A stretch of DNA of 48,697 bases from Nostoc indistinguendum CM1-VF10 (GTDB lineage: Bacteria > Cyanobacteriota > Cyanobacteriia > Cyanobacteriales > Nostocaceae). Of this stretch, positions 8,681 to 17,185 are shown one piece after another (the first letter of the stretch is position 1; each line of letters begins with the position of its first letter). The position numbers and the translations under genes were made by a program. Below the pieces are notes generated by a model. That model worked only from the letters and a program-made list of their open reading frames with translations. It did no database searches and had not been told where the DNA came from. The stretch is taken from assembly GCA_019359215.1 (NCBI GenBank), contig JAHHHS010000053.1:1-48697 (forward strand), in the 5' to 3' direction.

Positions 8681-9217
8681 AATGCAAAGAAGAAGTTAGC
8701 AGTTAACAGCGTCATAGCGCATCTTTACAGTTATATTCATAAATCGAGCTTTATCAATTCAGTCGAGTAGCGTCATGTTATGCAGAAAATTTCTGGATAT
8801 CAGCGAGGAATATACCGAAAAGACTATAGTTACGTACAAAATTGCGTAAACATACGGAATATTTTTGCCTATTAGAGACTATTGATAAAGTAAATCTCAA
8901 GTAGGGTGTGTTACGGCTTTAGCCTAACGCACCGCTATATAACACGGTGCGTTAAGCGCTCATGTCAGATTTTTTGTAACAAATAATCTCAAAATATGCG
9001 GTTAACACACTCTACAAGAATTTTATTTTTACTTTATAAATCGCCTATTATCCGAAAAAGGAGAATACACAGAAAATTTCATGATATTAGTTCCAAACAA
9101 AATATTTATAGGGAAAAATTCGGTATAATAGTCCGATATTGACGATATATAAAAAATTTATTGATATTTGGAAAGTTTCAGTCTAATAACTAGTTAGCCT
9201 CAAAGGAGATTAGCAGC
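8681..9217. other. 537-bp intergenic region with a dispersed repeat
   Basis: There is no gene here. It holds promoter space for the divergent genes at 8680 and 9218 and one copy of a repeat (8898-9041) also found at 12928-13034. Near the 9218 gene there is a TATAAT hexamer (9124-9129) about 90 bp before the start codon; no convincing -35 box was found. Confidence 0.5.
8898..9041 (-). repeat. Dispersed intergenic repeat, copy 1 (TAGGGTGTGTTA type)
   Basis: Read on the minus strand, this closely matches 12928-13034 read on the plus strand, with shared blocks such as TTTATAAAGTAAAAATAAAA, GTGTGTTA, CGCATATTT, ATTATTTGT, GACATGAGC and AGCGGTGCGTTAG. This copy is longer at the inner end and contains its own palindrome of GGTGCGTTA/TAACGCACC. 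The two copies lie in opposite orientation about 4 kb apart. Confidence 0.8.
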
Positions 9218-9448
9218 ATGACTTTGTTTGTGCGCGTCGAACCCATTGGAAAAAAAATGAATCGGCTACTGATTGAGAGCAACGGCATATTCATTGGTGA
9301 ATACGAGAAATCGCAGCAAGCTGATATTGACAGAAAAATAGAAGAAATAAATGCGGCAGAAACAACGCTTCTGTCAATTTATGAGAAGCATGGAGTGTTT
9401 CACGTTCGGTGGGATGGAAAAGCAAGAAAGAAATCCATTCGAGATTAA
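9218..9448 (+). CDS. Small hypothetical protein (76 aa)
   Basis: Starts at ATG 9218 behind a good ribosome site (AAAGGAG, 9 nt before the ATG). The protein is charged, with two beta-like stretches (MTLFVRVEPIGKKMNRLLIE and a C-terminal VFHVRWDGKARKK) around a helical Glu/Lys-rich middle. I do not recognise a family. A TATAAT element about 90 bp upstream supports transcription from this side. It is alone between two longer genes on the other strand. Confidence 0.55.
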   Translation: MTLFVRVEPIGKKMNRLLIESNGIFIGEYEKSQQADIDRKIEEINAAETTLLSIYEKHGVFHVRWDGKARKKSIRD

Positions 9449-9732
9449 AGACATTGAGGTTGGTAGTATCCCCAAAGCAGCATGGCGAGCTGCGTCTTGG
9501 CAGAAGTAGCTAATGCTTTGTTGAATACATCATTTTTGCGGTTATGAGTTAATACCCACTTTAGACATTGCTCCCGCGATCGCTGATAATTTTTGAGATG
9601 GGGTGTGATCGCAAAATAAAGATAAGACAAGCACTTTGGAACTGTAGCAGGGTCAGGAAATCTGGTCATAGAAGGCGCGATCGCCCATACTAAATGGTAG
9701 ACACCTTCGGCTATAGGAGCCGTCTATGTTGT
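9445..9732 (-). pseudogene. Possible gene remnant of unknown family
   Basis: A minus-strand frame stays open from just after a TAG to 9445. It reads as ordinary protein (GVYHLVWAIAPSMTRFPDP, later AKTQLAMLLWGYYQ) rather than a shadow. The only Met start (9669) would give 74 residues, and there is no ribosome site. It overlaps the stop of the 9218 gene by four bases. It may be the tail of a lost gene; I cannot name the family. Confidence 0.3.
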
Positions 9733-9898
9733 TACAAGATTTGTCAATTCATCAGTTGTTACAGCAGTTAGGGGCACAAGATAGCGAGTAGTTGGTTGTC
9801 AGCCAAAGATGGCGATCGTATTTTCAGATTGTCACAAACGCAATTCAACAACTATAAAATTGAACTAGGTCTATCACAAGAATGTAAGCAGTTCTGCT

Positions 9899-10441
9899 AT
9901 GAAGACGTTGGCTAAATGGTCTGTAGACGACTATCATCGCATGGTTGAGGCGGGCATTCTGCGTGGTCGTCATGTGGAATTGCTAGCAGGCGAAATTGTT
10001 GAGATGAGTCCAGAAACGCCAATTCACTACACCACAACAAAACGAGGTGCAAAATATTTAGAAGAATTGCTATCAGGTAAAGCTGATGTCCGCTTCAATG
10101 GGCCCATTACACTATCCGACTCGGAACCCGAACCTGATATTGCAATTGTTCGACTTCCAGAATCATCCTACAGCGATCGCCATCCTGCTTTTAAAGATAT
10201 TTTCTGGATTGTAGAAGTTGCCAACACAAGCTTAAACAAGGACTTGGAGATTAAGGCTGCGATTTATGCGACGGCTGAGATTCAAGAATATTGGGTTTTA
10301 AATTTATCTGCTAAACAGATGATTGTGTTCAGAAACCCTCAAAATGGTAAGTATGTTGAAGAATATACTATTAAGCAAGGAACGGTTATACCGTTAGCAT
10401 TTGCAGATGTTTCATTATCCGTTCAAAGACTTTTGCCATAG
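9899..10441 (+). CDS. Uma2-family (DUF820) putative restriction-type endonuclease
   Basis: A 180-residue protein of normal length for the very expanded cyanobacterial Uma2 family, which has a PD-(D/E)XK-like nuclease fold. Typical parts: the N-terminal helix KWSVDDYHRMVEAGILRGRH, VELLAGEIVEMSP, the acidic EPEPDIAIV strand with the catalytic Asp, and the EVANTSLNKDLEIKAAIYA strand-helix with the catalytic Glu and Lys. The cellular role of the family is unknown. It has no partner gene here. A related but truncated copy lies at 17186-17311. Confidence 0.85.
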   Translation: MKTLAKWSVDDYHRMVEAGILRGRHVELLAGEIVEMSPETPIHYTTTKRGAKYLEELLSGKADVRFNGPITLSDSEPEPDIAIVRLPESSYSDRHPAFKDIFWIVEVANTSLNKDLEIKAAIYATAEIQEYWVLNLSAKQMIVFRNPQNGKYVEEYTIKQGTVIPLAFADVSLSVQRLLP

Positions 10442-10540
10442 GGTGGCGTCGCTGAATCGAGTGATGAATAGATTTATATAGGTACATTTCTTTCGATATG
10501 CAACGCCAGTTTTGTACTACCTGAGAATCTTAGCTGCAAC

Positions 10541-12058
10541 TTACGGTGTTCTAATAGCCCTCTGGGTTAACTTCTGATTTTTAACTCCTGCCCAAACGGT
10601 AAGTGGTTGTCCAACCTTTTTATACAGCAAGCTTTCTAAAATCACGCCATTATTATTGGCGGTGAGAGTTTTATTCGGCTGACGCAGGGATTCATAGAAA
10701 CCGTTGTACCAGCCATGTTTTGACTTGAGGTTGTCTTGGACAAAATCAAATAACTGGCTAGTGTAAGTAGTATTGTAAAGCACATACCACCCGATCGCAG
10801 CTTTGGCACTAAGAAAACGCAAATCGTTGTGTTTTTGTCCGGTATCTGCAATGGTTGCCCAAGGTTCACCGTTGACAAACAAGCTGCTGTAAACAAAGTA
10901 TGGAGGGCGATCTAAGTTGTCTTCGGTAACAGCAGTTAATTGTTTTGTCGCTTTATAACGCGCTTCTTGAGCAGCTAAAATCCGATCGGCATAGGCTTTA
11001 GGCAAAGCTTGAAACCCAGTTTCGATGCCATCTAAAATATAGGGTTCGCTAAGAACGTAGTTATTAGCTCCAGAGTTTTTAAAGTCGCGGCGATCGTAAG
11101 GAATTCCCTGTCCGTAAAGATCAACAAAGGCAGCATGAGATTGATAGTCCAAGGCTTTCTTAACATCCAAGCCCCAAAGCTTTAAACCATAGGCAGCATA
11201 ATTCTCATAGCCCAAGCGACCTTCTTGGTTGTACTGTTCTTTGCCTTTGATCACGGCAGTACCGTACATTTGTCCATTGTTGGTTAGACGCTTGACTTGC
11301 CAATGTTTCCAAATTGCTTCTGTTTCTAGCCGCATTTCTGAATACTTTGTCCCGATAATTTTCAGCCAGATTGCCATTCGACCTAAATCAATTGCTGACC
11401 AACCAATTTCTTCGCGTTTCTCTAGTTGACCATAATTAACGGGTACGAGGGTTTTTGCATTGTAGACCTTGTTGGGTAGTTCACCTTTATATAAGGGCAT
11501 AGATGCCAGTGTTTTCAACATTTTGCTCATTTTGGCTTCAAATTCAGGCGCAGGCACGATATTGAGTTCTTTAGCACTGACTAAGGCTGCGATCGCCGCT
11601 GTCTGATCCCACATACTGACCGAGGCAAAGCCATCAACGGAATTGACTAAGCCAGTGTCATCGTTCCAGTTGCGCTGAAAGTATGACCAAGCCTGACGGG
11701 CAGTTGTCGTTTCCTCTGGGGTTAGTTTTCCAACTCCAGGAGCAACATAGGGAATTATCGCTACTGTTGGTTGATTCTTAGGAATGGCTTGGCCTGGTAA
11801 AACTATAGATTTTGCATCAAGGCTGGCAACTCTTTCAGCTTCTTTAGCCAAAGAGAGGGAGCTTTGGGGTTCTTTTGGTTGTACCGACTGCCCTGAAGCA
11901 GTTTCGGATGTTGATATTTCAGGTTTTGCTATAGAAGTTTGTGAAAGTTGCTTAGACCAAACATTAAAAATTGCGATCGCTATGACAGCGGTAACTACTC
12001 CTCCGACAGAAGCTAGTATGGACAAACTCTTAGGTGGTGGTTGAAAATCAGAACTCAT
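10541..12058 (-). CDS. DUF3131 domain protein, membrane-anchored
   Basis: A 505-residue protein with one N-terminal membrane helix (about 12-33), a Ser/Gln/Pro-rich spacer to about residue 110, then DUF3131 sequence to the end. Motifs shared with the 7241-8680 protein: EIGWSAIDLGRMA, EGRLGYENYAAYGLKLWG, YVLSEPYILDGIE, AVTEDNLDRPPYFVYSS and NGEPWATI. The fold resembles alpha/alpha-barrel glycoside-acting proteins, but no catalytic residues are established. It is intact, unlike its neighbour, and is the likely functional DUF3131 protein of this locus; a role in exopolysaccharide is inferred from the glycosyltransferase fusion nearby. Confidence 0.85.
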   Translation of the reverse strand: MSSDFQPPPKSLSILASVGGVVTAVIAIAIFNVWSKQLSQTSIAKPEISTSETASGQSVQPKEPQSSLSLAKEAERVASLDAKSIVLPGQAIPKNQPTVAIIPYVAPGVGKLTPEETTTARQAWSYFQRNWNDDTGLVNSVDGFASVSMWDQTAAIAALVSAKELNIVPAPEFEAKMSKMLKTLASMPLYKGELPNKVYNAKTLVPVNYGQLEKREEIGWSAIDLGRMAIWLKIIGTKYSEMRLETEAIWKHWQVKRLTNNGQMYGTAVIKGKEQYNQEGRLGYENYAAYGLKLWGLDVKKALDYQSHAAFVDLYGQGIPYDRRDFKNSGANNYVLSEPYILDGIETGFQALPKAYADRILAAQEARYKATKQLTAVTEDNLDRPPYFVYSSLFVNGEPWATIADTGQKHNDLRFLSAKAAIGWYVLYNTTYTSQLFDFVQDNLKSKHGWYNGFYESLRQPNKTLTANNNGVILESLLYKKVGQPLTVWAGVKNQKLTQRAIRTP

Positions 12059-12320
12059 ACTGATTAAAGCCTCATATTGTAAGTCAGTGTTGCTTGCGTA
12101 GTTTCACCAAATCCATTCTTCCCAACTATGCAATCTAACTAACACCTAGAAGTTCACCTAAATTTTCACGGGTTGCAAAATTACTACTCCCGAAGGATTG
12201 TCAACAAAATTTAATTCTGAATTTTGCCTCATGAATTCTGTTTTTTAAAATTTAAATTCCGCCCACGATAATAATTACTACAATAAAATAGTCACGCACC
12301 CGATCTCTGGAGTTCTAGCA

Positions 12321-12899
12321 GTGGGCTTATTTGATGATTTGAGTCGGTTTCTAGAAAACCGTTTAGAAGAATTCTTGCGTAATAATCCACATTTGGAGTT
12401 AGAGGCGCTGCTAGAACAGCTGCGTGAGCAAGAGGAAGGCACATTAAAGCTGATCGCAGATTTACAAGTACAAGAGAAGCGATCGCAAGAAGAAATTCTG
12501 TCTACCGCTCAAGAAATTCAGCGTTGGCATATCCGTGTTCAAAAAGCCAAAAATGCTGGTAGGGAAGATTTAGCGGCTGCTGCGGGTGAGCGAGAAGCAG
12601 CCCTGTTGCGCGAAGGAAATCAGCGCTGGGGACATATGCAAGGGCTGAAAGAACGCATTAACCAATCTCAGGAACTACTGCGAAAAATTCAGCAACGGCG
12701 ACAGGAGGTACAAGCTAAAGCTGTCGAAGCACAGACAGCCCGTGCTAAAGCGCAAACTCAGAAGCGTTTTGAAACCAGTGGATGGTCGAATAAAACTAGC
12801 AGTTATTCTACTAGTGGGTTTGATGACTTAGAAGAGAAGTTCCGTAACTGGGAAACTCAGGATGAGTTAGAACAAATGAAGCGCAATTTAGGGAAGTAA
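12321..12899 (+). CDS. Cyanobacterial coiled-coil protein, TIGR04376-like
   Basis: A 192-residue protein starting at GTG 12321 (MGLFDDLSRFLENRLEEFLR). Residues about 25-150 are continuous charged helix with heptad character (QLREQEEGTLKLIADLQ, later QRRQEVQAKAVEAQTARAKA). A Ser/Thr-rich stretch and a final acidic helix (FDDLEEKFRNWETQDELEQM) follow. The sequence resembles the cyanobacteria-restricted TIGR04376 family of unknown function and has some PspA/IM30-like flavour without being that family. Monocistronic; function unknown. Confidence 0.7.
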   Translation: MGLFDDLSRFLENRLEEFLRNNPHLELEALLEQLREQEEGTLKLIADLQVQEKRSQEEILSTAQEIQRWHIRVQKAKNAGREDLAAAAGEREAALLREGNQRWGHMQGLKERINQSQELLRKIQQRRQEVQAKAVEAQTARAKAQTQKRFETSGWSNKTSSYSTSGFDDLEEKFRNWETQDELEQMKRNLGK

Positions 12900-12927
12900 T
12901 TGCCAAGCTTGAACTGTACAAGGTTAT

Positions 12928-13034
12928 TTATAAAGTAAAAATAAAATTCCTGTAGGGTGTGTTAGGCGCATATTTCGATATTATTTGTCATGAAAAATAT
13001 GACATGAGCATCTTATGTAGCGGTGCGTTAGAGG
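12928..13034 (+). repeat. Dispersed intergenic repeat, copy 2 (TAGGGTGTGTTA type)
   Basis: Begins 29 bp after the 12321 gene and matches the reverse complement of 8898-9041 (see that entry). It contains a short palindrome of TTTGTCATG and CATGA(C/A) blocks. This family is common in Nostoc-type intergenic DNA. Confidence 0.8.
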
Positions 13035-13487
13035 ATGTGTAAAAGAGACTGGGGATTGGGGATTAGGGATTGAGGATTGGGTTATAAACGAAAAATTATG
13101 GAAGTTGCTCTGACCCCTCCCAAATTTTGGGATGTTTCCCAGTCTCCAGTACCGGAGCGGTGTTCCTCCTGCCACTAACATTATGATGGGGGACTCCTCG
13201 CCGCGACCAGGTAAGTAAATTCTGGAAATTGTATTTAATTTACTAATCAGGATTTATTTTTCTGATAAAGTTTACTAAAGTCAAGTTTTACCTCTTCTTT
13301 GTTTTACTACTAACACATCGTAATAATCCTAAATTTTTTTGATTAATCATCAACAAGGAGAAGATATAAAAAATTTTGTAGTTATCAAATATAACGTGTA
13401 ATTTAACACATTTTATCTCAGTTATTCAGTGTTGTTGCCGCAGTATTTTCTAAATTTCTTCAATGATAACTGAGGCAGAGAAAATAT
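13035..13487. other. Intergenic region with low-complexity repeat
   Basis: Contains a run of GGGATTGGGGATT-type short repeats (13050-13082) and about 250 bp of A+T-rich DNA before the ABC permease. No supported gene. The 66-codon minus-strand frame here is made of repeat DNA. Confidence 0.5.
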
Positions 13488-14048
13488 ATGTTTTTAGACA
13501 TTTTAGCTAGCCTGCAACGGTTATTTGTGGGATACATTCCAGCCGCCGTGTTAGGTAGTTTTATCGGATACTTAATAGGCATGAATAGCATGGTTTATCA
13601 GCTATTTAGGCTGATATTTCAAATACCACATAGTATCCCTCCTATCGCTTTGCTACCTATTGCTCTAATAGCGTTTCAAGAGAGCGAATCGGCTGCTATT
13701 ACAGTAGTTTTTGTGGGAACTCTCTGGACGATGATTATTAATACAGCAATAGGGATGCAGCATTTTCAAAGACAGAACAAGAACTTTCGAGTAGCTATAT
13801 TTCATATATTTCATGCTTTGAAAGTTAGCATTTGGGTAGCATGGTTTATAGTTATTGCTACAGAAATGTTAACAGGCCCAAAAGGACTTGGCTTTACCCT
13901 CTGGGAAGCTTATAAAGCTGGCAATGTCGATTACATAATTCAAGTGATCCTCTACATCGGTATCATTGGCTTTTTGCTGGATCAGCTACTAGATTTCGCA
14001 GCCTATATTCTTTCGCAAATGGTTTCAGATGGGAAAAAATCTTCCTAA
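13488..14048 (+). CDS. ABC transporter permease, nitrate/sulfonate type, shortened orphan
   Basis: A 186-residue membrane protein with about five hydrophobic helices. It looks like NrtB/SsuC-type permeases: IPHSIPPIALLPIALIAF matches the second core helix, and ATEMLTGPKGLGFTLWEAYK plus AGNVDYIIQVILYIGIIGFLLDQL match the family's C-terminus. Relatives are about 250-280 residues; the N-terminal helices are absent, and the loop that normally holds the EAA-type coupling motif is shortened between QNKNFRVAIF and FHALKVSIWVAW. No ATPase or binding-protein gene is adjacent. It may be a degraded transporter or a reduced accessory subunit. Confidence 0.65.
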   Translation: MFLDILASLQRLFVGYIPAAVLGSFIGYLIGMNSMVYQLFRLIFQIPHSIPPIALLPIALIAFQESESAAITVVFVGTLWTMIINTAIGMQHFQRQNKNFRVAIFHIFHALKVSIWVAWFIVIATEMLTGPKGLGFTLWEAYKAGNVDYIIQVILYIGIIGFLLDQLLDFAAYILSQMVSDGKKSS

Positions 14049-14051
14049 ATT

Positions 14052-14222
14052 TTATCTAGACTTACCGATTGCACCCTGCCAGCTAATAGTTTGCTTCGCA
14101 GAACGTATCCCCAAAGAACGAGTTGCTACGACTTCAATATCAACGTTGATACCACGGTGTAAAGCTTCATCAGGAATTTTGAGCTTGCCCAAAGCTGGTG
14201 ATGGGTTGTCTTTCTTGCCAAA
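14052..14222 (-). pseudogene. Possible coding remnant, family unknown
   Basis: A 56-codon minus-strand frame between two stops reads like real protein (ALGKLKIPDEALHRGINVDI, then RSLGIRSAKQTISWQGAI) but has no start codon. Just upstream another frame reads DDYREFEKLLLDAFQIVWQE, so a frameshift may separate the two. I cannot name the family. Confidence 0.3.
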
Positions 14223-14308
14223 CTATTTGAAAAGCGTCTAGAAGAAGCTTTTCAAACTCTCGATAATCATCTGCGATCGCTTAACTTTTATCAAGCAAGT
14301 TTTGCAGT

Positions 14309-14337
14309 AAAAAGGCTCAAGCATTCCTGCCTGAGCC
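14309..14337 (-). terminator. Rho-independent terminator, minus strand
   Basis: A stem of GGCTCA/TGAGCC with extra GC pairing inside is followed on the minus strand by five T residues. It lies about 140 bp beyond the stop of the VOC gene at 14475 and can end that transcript, or belong to a lost gene whose tail (reading VKAAIKLAN and a stop) lies between. Confidence 0.65.
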
Positions 14338-14474
14338 ACAACTAAATTCAATTTTTAGATTAGTTGAATTTCCCGCACAACTAGCGCATAAGTTCCCAGC
14401 GTTTTAAGGTATTACTTTAGTTCGCTAACTTGATTGCAGCCTTCACAGCAGATCCTTTTTAGGGTAAAAATTAA

Positions 14475-14834
14475 TTATCCAAACTCAACATACTCAATAA
14501 TGGTTCCATCAGGATGCATCGCTCGCATATTGGCTCCAGTGGGAACTTGGTTAGGTTCCGCCAGAATCACTGCACCTTGCTGAATAAGTACTTCTCGAAA
14601 ATCATTAAGTGAGTCAACGAGAAATGTTGCGTGTGTACTCTTGAATGAAGAGAGTGCTTCTGCCGAACCAGCAATTAAAAGAATAGAACCCACACCTGCG
14701 AGTTCCAACTCAGCCTCAGAATATTGAAACCACAACCAACATTTTTCTGTAAAAAGATTTTCATAGAAAGCGATCGCCTCATCCAAGTCTATCGGACTAA
14801 GATAAACTCTGGTTAGTACTTTAAGAATTTGCAT
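14475..14834 (-). CDS. VOC (glyoxalase/bleomycin-resistance) superfamily protein
   Basis: A 119-residue single VOC module. It has the N-terminal VYLSPIDLDEAIAFYENLF (beta-strand then helix), a mid strand GVGSILLIAG, and the C-terminal MRAMHPDGTIIEYVEF with the usual metal-ligand-like Glu. The family covers isomerases, dioxygenases and antibiotic-binding proteins; two such modules usually form a site by dimerisation. Substrate is unknown. Monocistronic, with a terminator about 140 bp downstream. Confidence 0.85.
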   Translation of the reverse strand: MQILKVLTRVYLSPIDLDEAIAFYENLFTEKCWLWFQYSEAELELAGVGSILLIAGSAEALSSFKSTHATFLVDSLNDFREVLIQQGAVILAEPNQVPTGANMRAMHPDGTIIEYVEFG

Positions 14835-14922
14835 TGCAAACTATCTATTAGGCCGCTAGTGGATTTTATTTTGCTTACTCGGCAACCATAGTTAACTAAG
14901 ATTAATCAAGAAATAGCCTGTC

Positions 14923-15201
14923 TTAAATTTGAAAAAGGTTGTCAACTCTCTGTTCATCTAGCTCTAGATAACGTGGTTCGCTGTCAATCAAAATACATTT
15001 CATTTTTACTCCTTTAGCCCCACGTCAGTCATCTGTATAGTTATTACCAATATATATACATGAACACGCATCAGTACCTAACTTAAGGAGTGTGTCATAG
15101 GAAATAGTCGGGTGAGTTTTCCTCATACCATTTTGAATGGATGTCTCCACTATAAAAAATAAATCTGATACTCCCATATAATAATTTAGGCGATACTGAT
15201 G
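14923..15201 (-). pseudogene. C-terminal remnant of a HAD-family phosphatase
   Basis: The minus strand reads YMGVSDLFFIVETSIQNGMR, then KTHPTISYDTLLKLG, then CIYIGNNYTDD, TGA, RGAKGVKMKCILIDSE, and a final RVDNLFQI and stop. This is the C-terminal third of a HAD-IA hydrolase: the (R)KPHP-like lysine motif and the GNNYTDD motif IV are clear. The internal TGA at 15025-15027 stands where relatives have Trp. The 5' two thirds are missing: the frame meets another stop at 15202-15204. A clear pseudogene. Confidence 0.8.
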
Positions 15202-15290
15202 TCATGTTCGTTCGCTTACTTATTAAACTTGAAGAACCCCACCCCGCCAAAGCTACGCTTTGTCTGTCTTCCCTGCTTGCGGCTGCGCTG
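15186..15290. repeat. Partial copy of the ATGTC(C)GCTT / GAAGAACCCC element
   Basis: Similar to the left half of the 144-bp inverted-repeat element at 37617-37760: both share a TCATGT...CGCTT end, then AAACTTGAAGAACCCC-like sequence and GCCAAAGCTACGCTTTGTCT-like sequence. The right inverted end is missing here. It sits at the broken 5' end of the HAD pseudogene. Confidence 0.6.
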
Positions 15291-15391
15291 TAAACACAAG
15301 TATTTCCCCTAAAATCTCAAATTGTGTAAAGATATGGTGTTATCAGATGCATTATTTGGCGGTAAATAGCAGATTCTAACATATTTGCAGT

Positions 15392-16126
15392 ATGACCAAT
15401 CTCAGCGTTAACCTTAACAAAGTCGCTTTACTCAGGAATGCTCGAAATTTTGGTAGACCGAGTGTGATTGAAGCGGCTTCTACCTGTATTAAAGCTGGCG
15501 CACAGGGAATTACAGTTCACCCACGCCCAGACCAGCGACATATTAAGCCCGAAGATGTCGATGCACTAGCGCAGATATTGACTGTTGAATTTAACATAGA
15601 AGGTAATCCGTCACCTAAATTTTTAGAGATAGTCCGAAAAATAAAGCCTACGCAGTGTACCTTAGTTCCCGATGCACCAGATGCTTTCACATCAGACCAC
15701 GGATGGAATCTGGCTACAGATGGCTCTTGGCTCAGACCAATTATTCGAGAACTAAAAGACCTCGGAGTTCGAGTCAGCTTGTTTATGGAGACTGACTTAA
15801 CTCAAATTAAACGTGCTAAAGAGATTGGAGCCGATCGCATTGAGCTATATACAGAACCTTATGCTACAGCTTTTCGTAATGGCAATGTAGAGTCTGTATT
15901 TCAAGACTACCAAAAAGCAACACAAAAGGCTCAAGAAATTGGTTTAGGAGTGAACGCCGGGCATGATTTAAATCTACAAAACTTAGAAAAGTTTTGTTCA
16001 ATTTCTGGCATACTTGAAGTGTCTATCGGTCATGTTTTGATTGCCGATGCTTTAGAGGTGGGGCTATTTACTGCTGTACAAGAGTATTTAAAAATCCTAT
16101 CTTTGAACTATAAGAATCCGCTTTGA
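15392..16126 (+). CDS. pdxJ: Pyridoxine 5'-phosphate synthase PdxJ, divergent type
   Basis: A 244-residue TIM-barrel protein of full length. PdxJ condenses 1-deoxyxylulose 5-phosphate with 3-amino-1-hydroxyacetone phosphate in the DXP-dependent vitamin B6 pathway. The N-terminal LSVNLNKVALLRNAR matches the PdxJ start. His43, Arg45 and His50 in TVHPRPDQRH match the E. coli phosphate/catalytic motif, Glu70 in FNIEGNPS matches the catalytic Glu, and NAGHDLNLQN carries the late His. The HPRPDxRHI spelling and GNPS loop are like Bacteroidota-type PdxJ rather than the usual cyanobacterial HLREDRRHI. It may be an extra, acquired copy or a functional relative. No B6 genes adjoin. Confidence 0.85.
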   Translation: MTNLSVNLNKVALLRNARNFGRPSVIEAASTCIKAGAQGITVHPRPDQRHIKPEDVDALAQILTVEFNIEGNPSPKFLEIVRKIKPTQCTLVPDAPDAFTSDHGWNLATDGSWLRPIIRELKDLGVRVSLFMETDLTQIKRAKEIGADRIELYTEPYATAFRNGNVESVFQDYQKATQKAQEIGLGVNAGHDLNLQNLEKFCSISGILEVSIGHVLIADALEVGLFTAVQEYLKILSLNYKNPL

Positions 16127-16480
16127 TTTCTGTTCGCGCAGCATCGTGTAGCCATACTTATTTGCCTGATGTGCGTTCGCGTTGGCAAAGCCTCTCTGCA
16201 AAGAGAAACGTCTCGCAGAGAAGTGCAAGCGCCATAGGCAGGGAACAGGGAATAGGAAATTAGCCTTTTCGAGTTGTAAGGAGTTTTTTCAAAAATAAAA
16301 TCAAAAGAACACGTAGAAATCCTTATGAGGCTGCAATAGCTGCTTTGTTAAAAGGTAGAAATCCTTTGAAAGTTGTAAAAGAGCTTGATGTGCTTCTGAA
16401 TGATTGCCGTCTAGCAACGCATAAAGTTGTTTGATTTTGCTATTATCCTGTTTAATCAGTCTATTGACGAGGTAAATTCT
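16127..16480. other. Intergenic region with dispersed repeats and a short coding-like stretch
   Basis: Repeat DNA (GTTCGCGTTGGCAAAGCC and a CTCTCTGCAAAGAGAA-type hairpin) fills 16165-16240. From about 16265 to 16434 a plus-strand frame without a start codon reads RTRRNPYEAAIAALLKGRNP and KVVKELDVLLND before a stop, probably a fragment of a lost gene. Confidence 0.4.
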
Positions 16481-17167
16481 ATGGCAATGGTTCTAGATAA
16501 AGTAGTTCCTTTTGGGAGATCAATGGATGAATATATAAAAATATTTAATTTAAAAGATGCAGATTTAAATAAAAGAATCATTGGAATTGGGGATGGACCA
16601 GCAAGCTTTAATGCAGAAATGACACATCAGGGTAAAAGTGTAATTTCTGTTGATCCACTATACCAATTTTCTGGTGATGAAATATTGCAAAGATTTAATG
16701 AAGTAGTAGATAACATCATTAACCAAGTCAGGGCTACATCGAATGATTGGGTATGGAGCTATCATAAATCTCCAGATGATTTACGACAGAATCGAGTGAA
16801 AGTTATTCAAAAATTTCTGTCTGATTATGAAACTGGCAAAAATAGCAACAGATACACAGTCGGTGAATTACCTAAATTAGCATTTAAAAATCAAGAATTT
16901 GATATAGCTCTTTGTTCGCATTTGTTATTTTTATATTCAGATCATCTCGATTACGATTTCCACTTAAATTCTATAGGTGAGATGCTGCGGATTGCTAAAG
17001 AAGTCCGAATATTTCCTCTCATAACTTTAATGTGGAAACATTCACAACATTTAGATAAACTAGTTAAATATTACACTTTAAATGGTTACAAGATAGATAT
17101 TGAAAAGGTTGAATACGAATTCCAACCTGGTGGAAATAAAATGTTGAAGATAACCCAATACGCTTGA
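16481..17167 (+). CDS. SAM-dependent methyltransferase-like protein
   Basis: A 228-residue protein from ATG 16481, chosen because GAGG stands 8 nt upstream; an in-frame TTG at 16427 would add 18 unlikely residues. The Rossmann-like start is KRIIGIGDGPASFNAEM followed by the acidic end of strand 2 (SVDPLYQF). The DIALCSHLLFLYSDHLD stretch fits strand 4 of class I methyltransferases. The middle helical insert (NDWVWSYHKSPDDLRQNR) is reminiscent of small-molecule methyltransferases of unknown substrate. A+T-rich, standing alone. Confidence 0.65.
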   Translation: MAMVLDKVVPFGRSMDEYIKIFNLKDADLNKRIIGIGDGPASFNAEMTHQGKSVISVDPLYQFSGDEILQRFNEVVDNIINQVRATSNDWVWSYHKSPDDLRQNRVKVIQKFLSDYETGKNSNRYTVGELPKLAFKNQEFDIALCSHLLFLYSDHLDYDFHLNSIGEMLRIAKEVRIFPLITLMWKHSQHLDKLVKYYTLNGYKIDIEKVEYEFQPGGNKMLKITQYA

Positions 17168-17185
17168 GTTAAGGCTAAAACTCTG

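Noticed and set aside
9726..9791. 21-codon plus-strand frame MLLQDLSIHQLLQQLGAQDSE
   Set aside because: Very short, no ribosome site; reads naturally but cannot be supported as a gene.
12981..13181. Minus-strand 66-codon frame
   Set aside because: Covers a dispersed repeat and the GGGATTGGGGATT run; the peptide (NPQSPVSFTHPLTH) is typical of such repeats.
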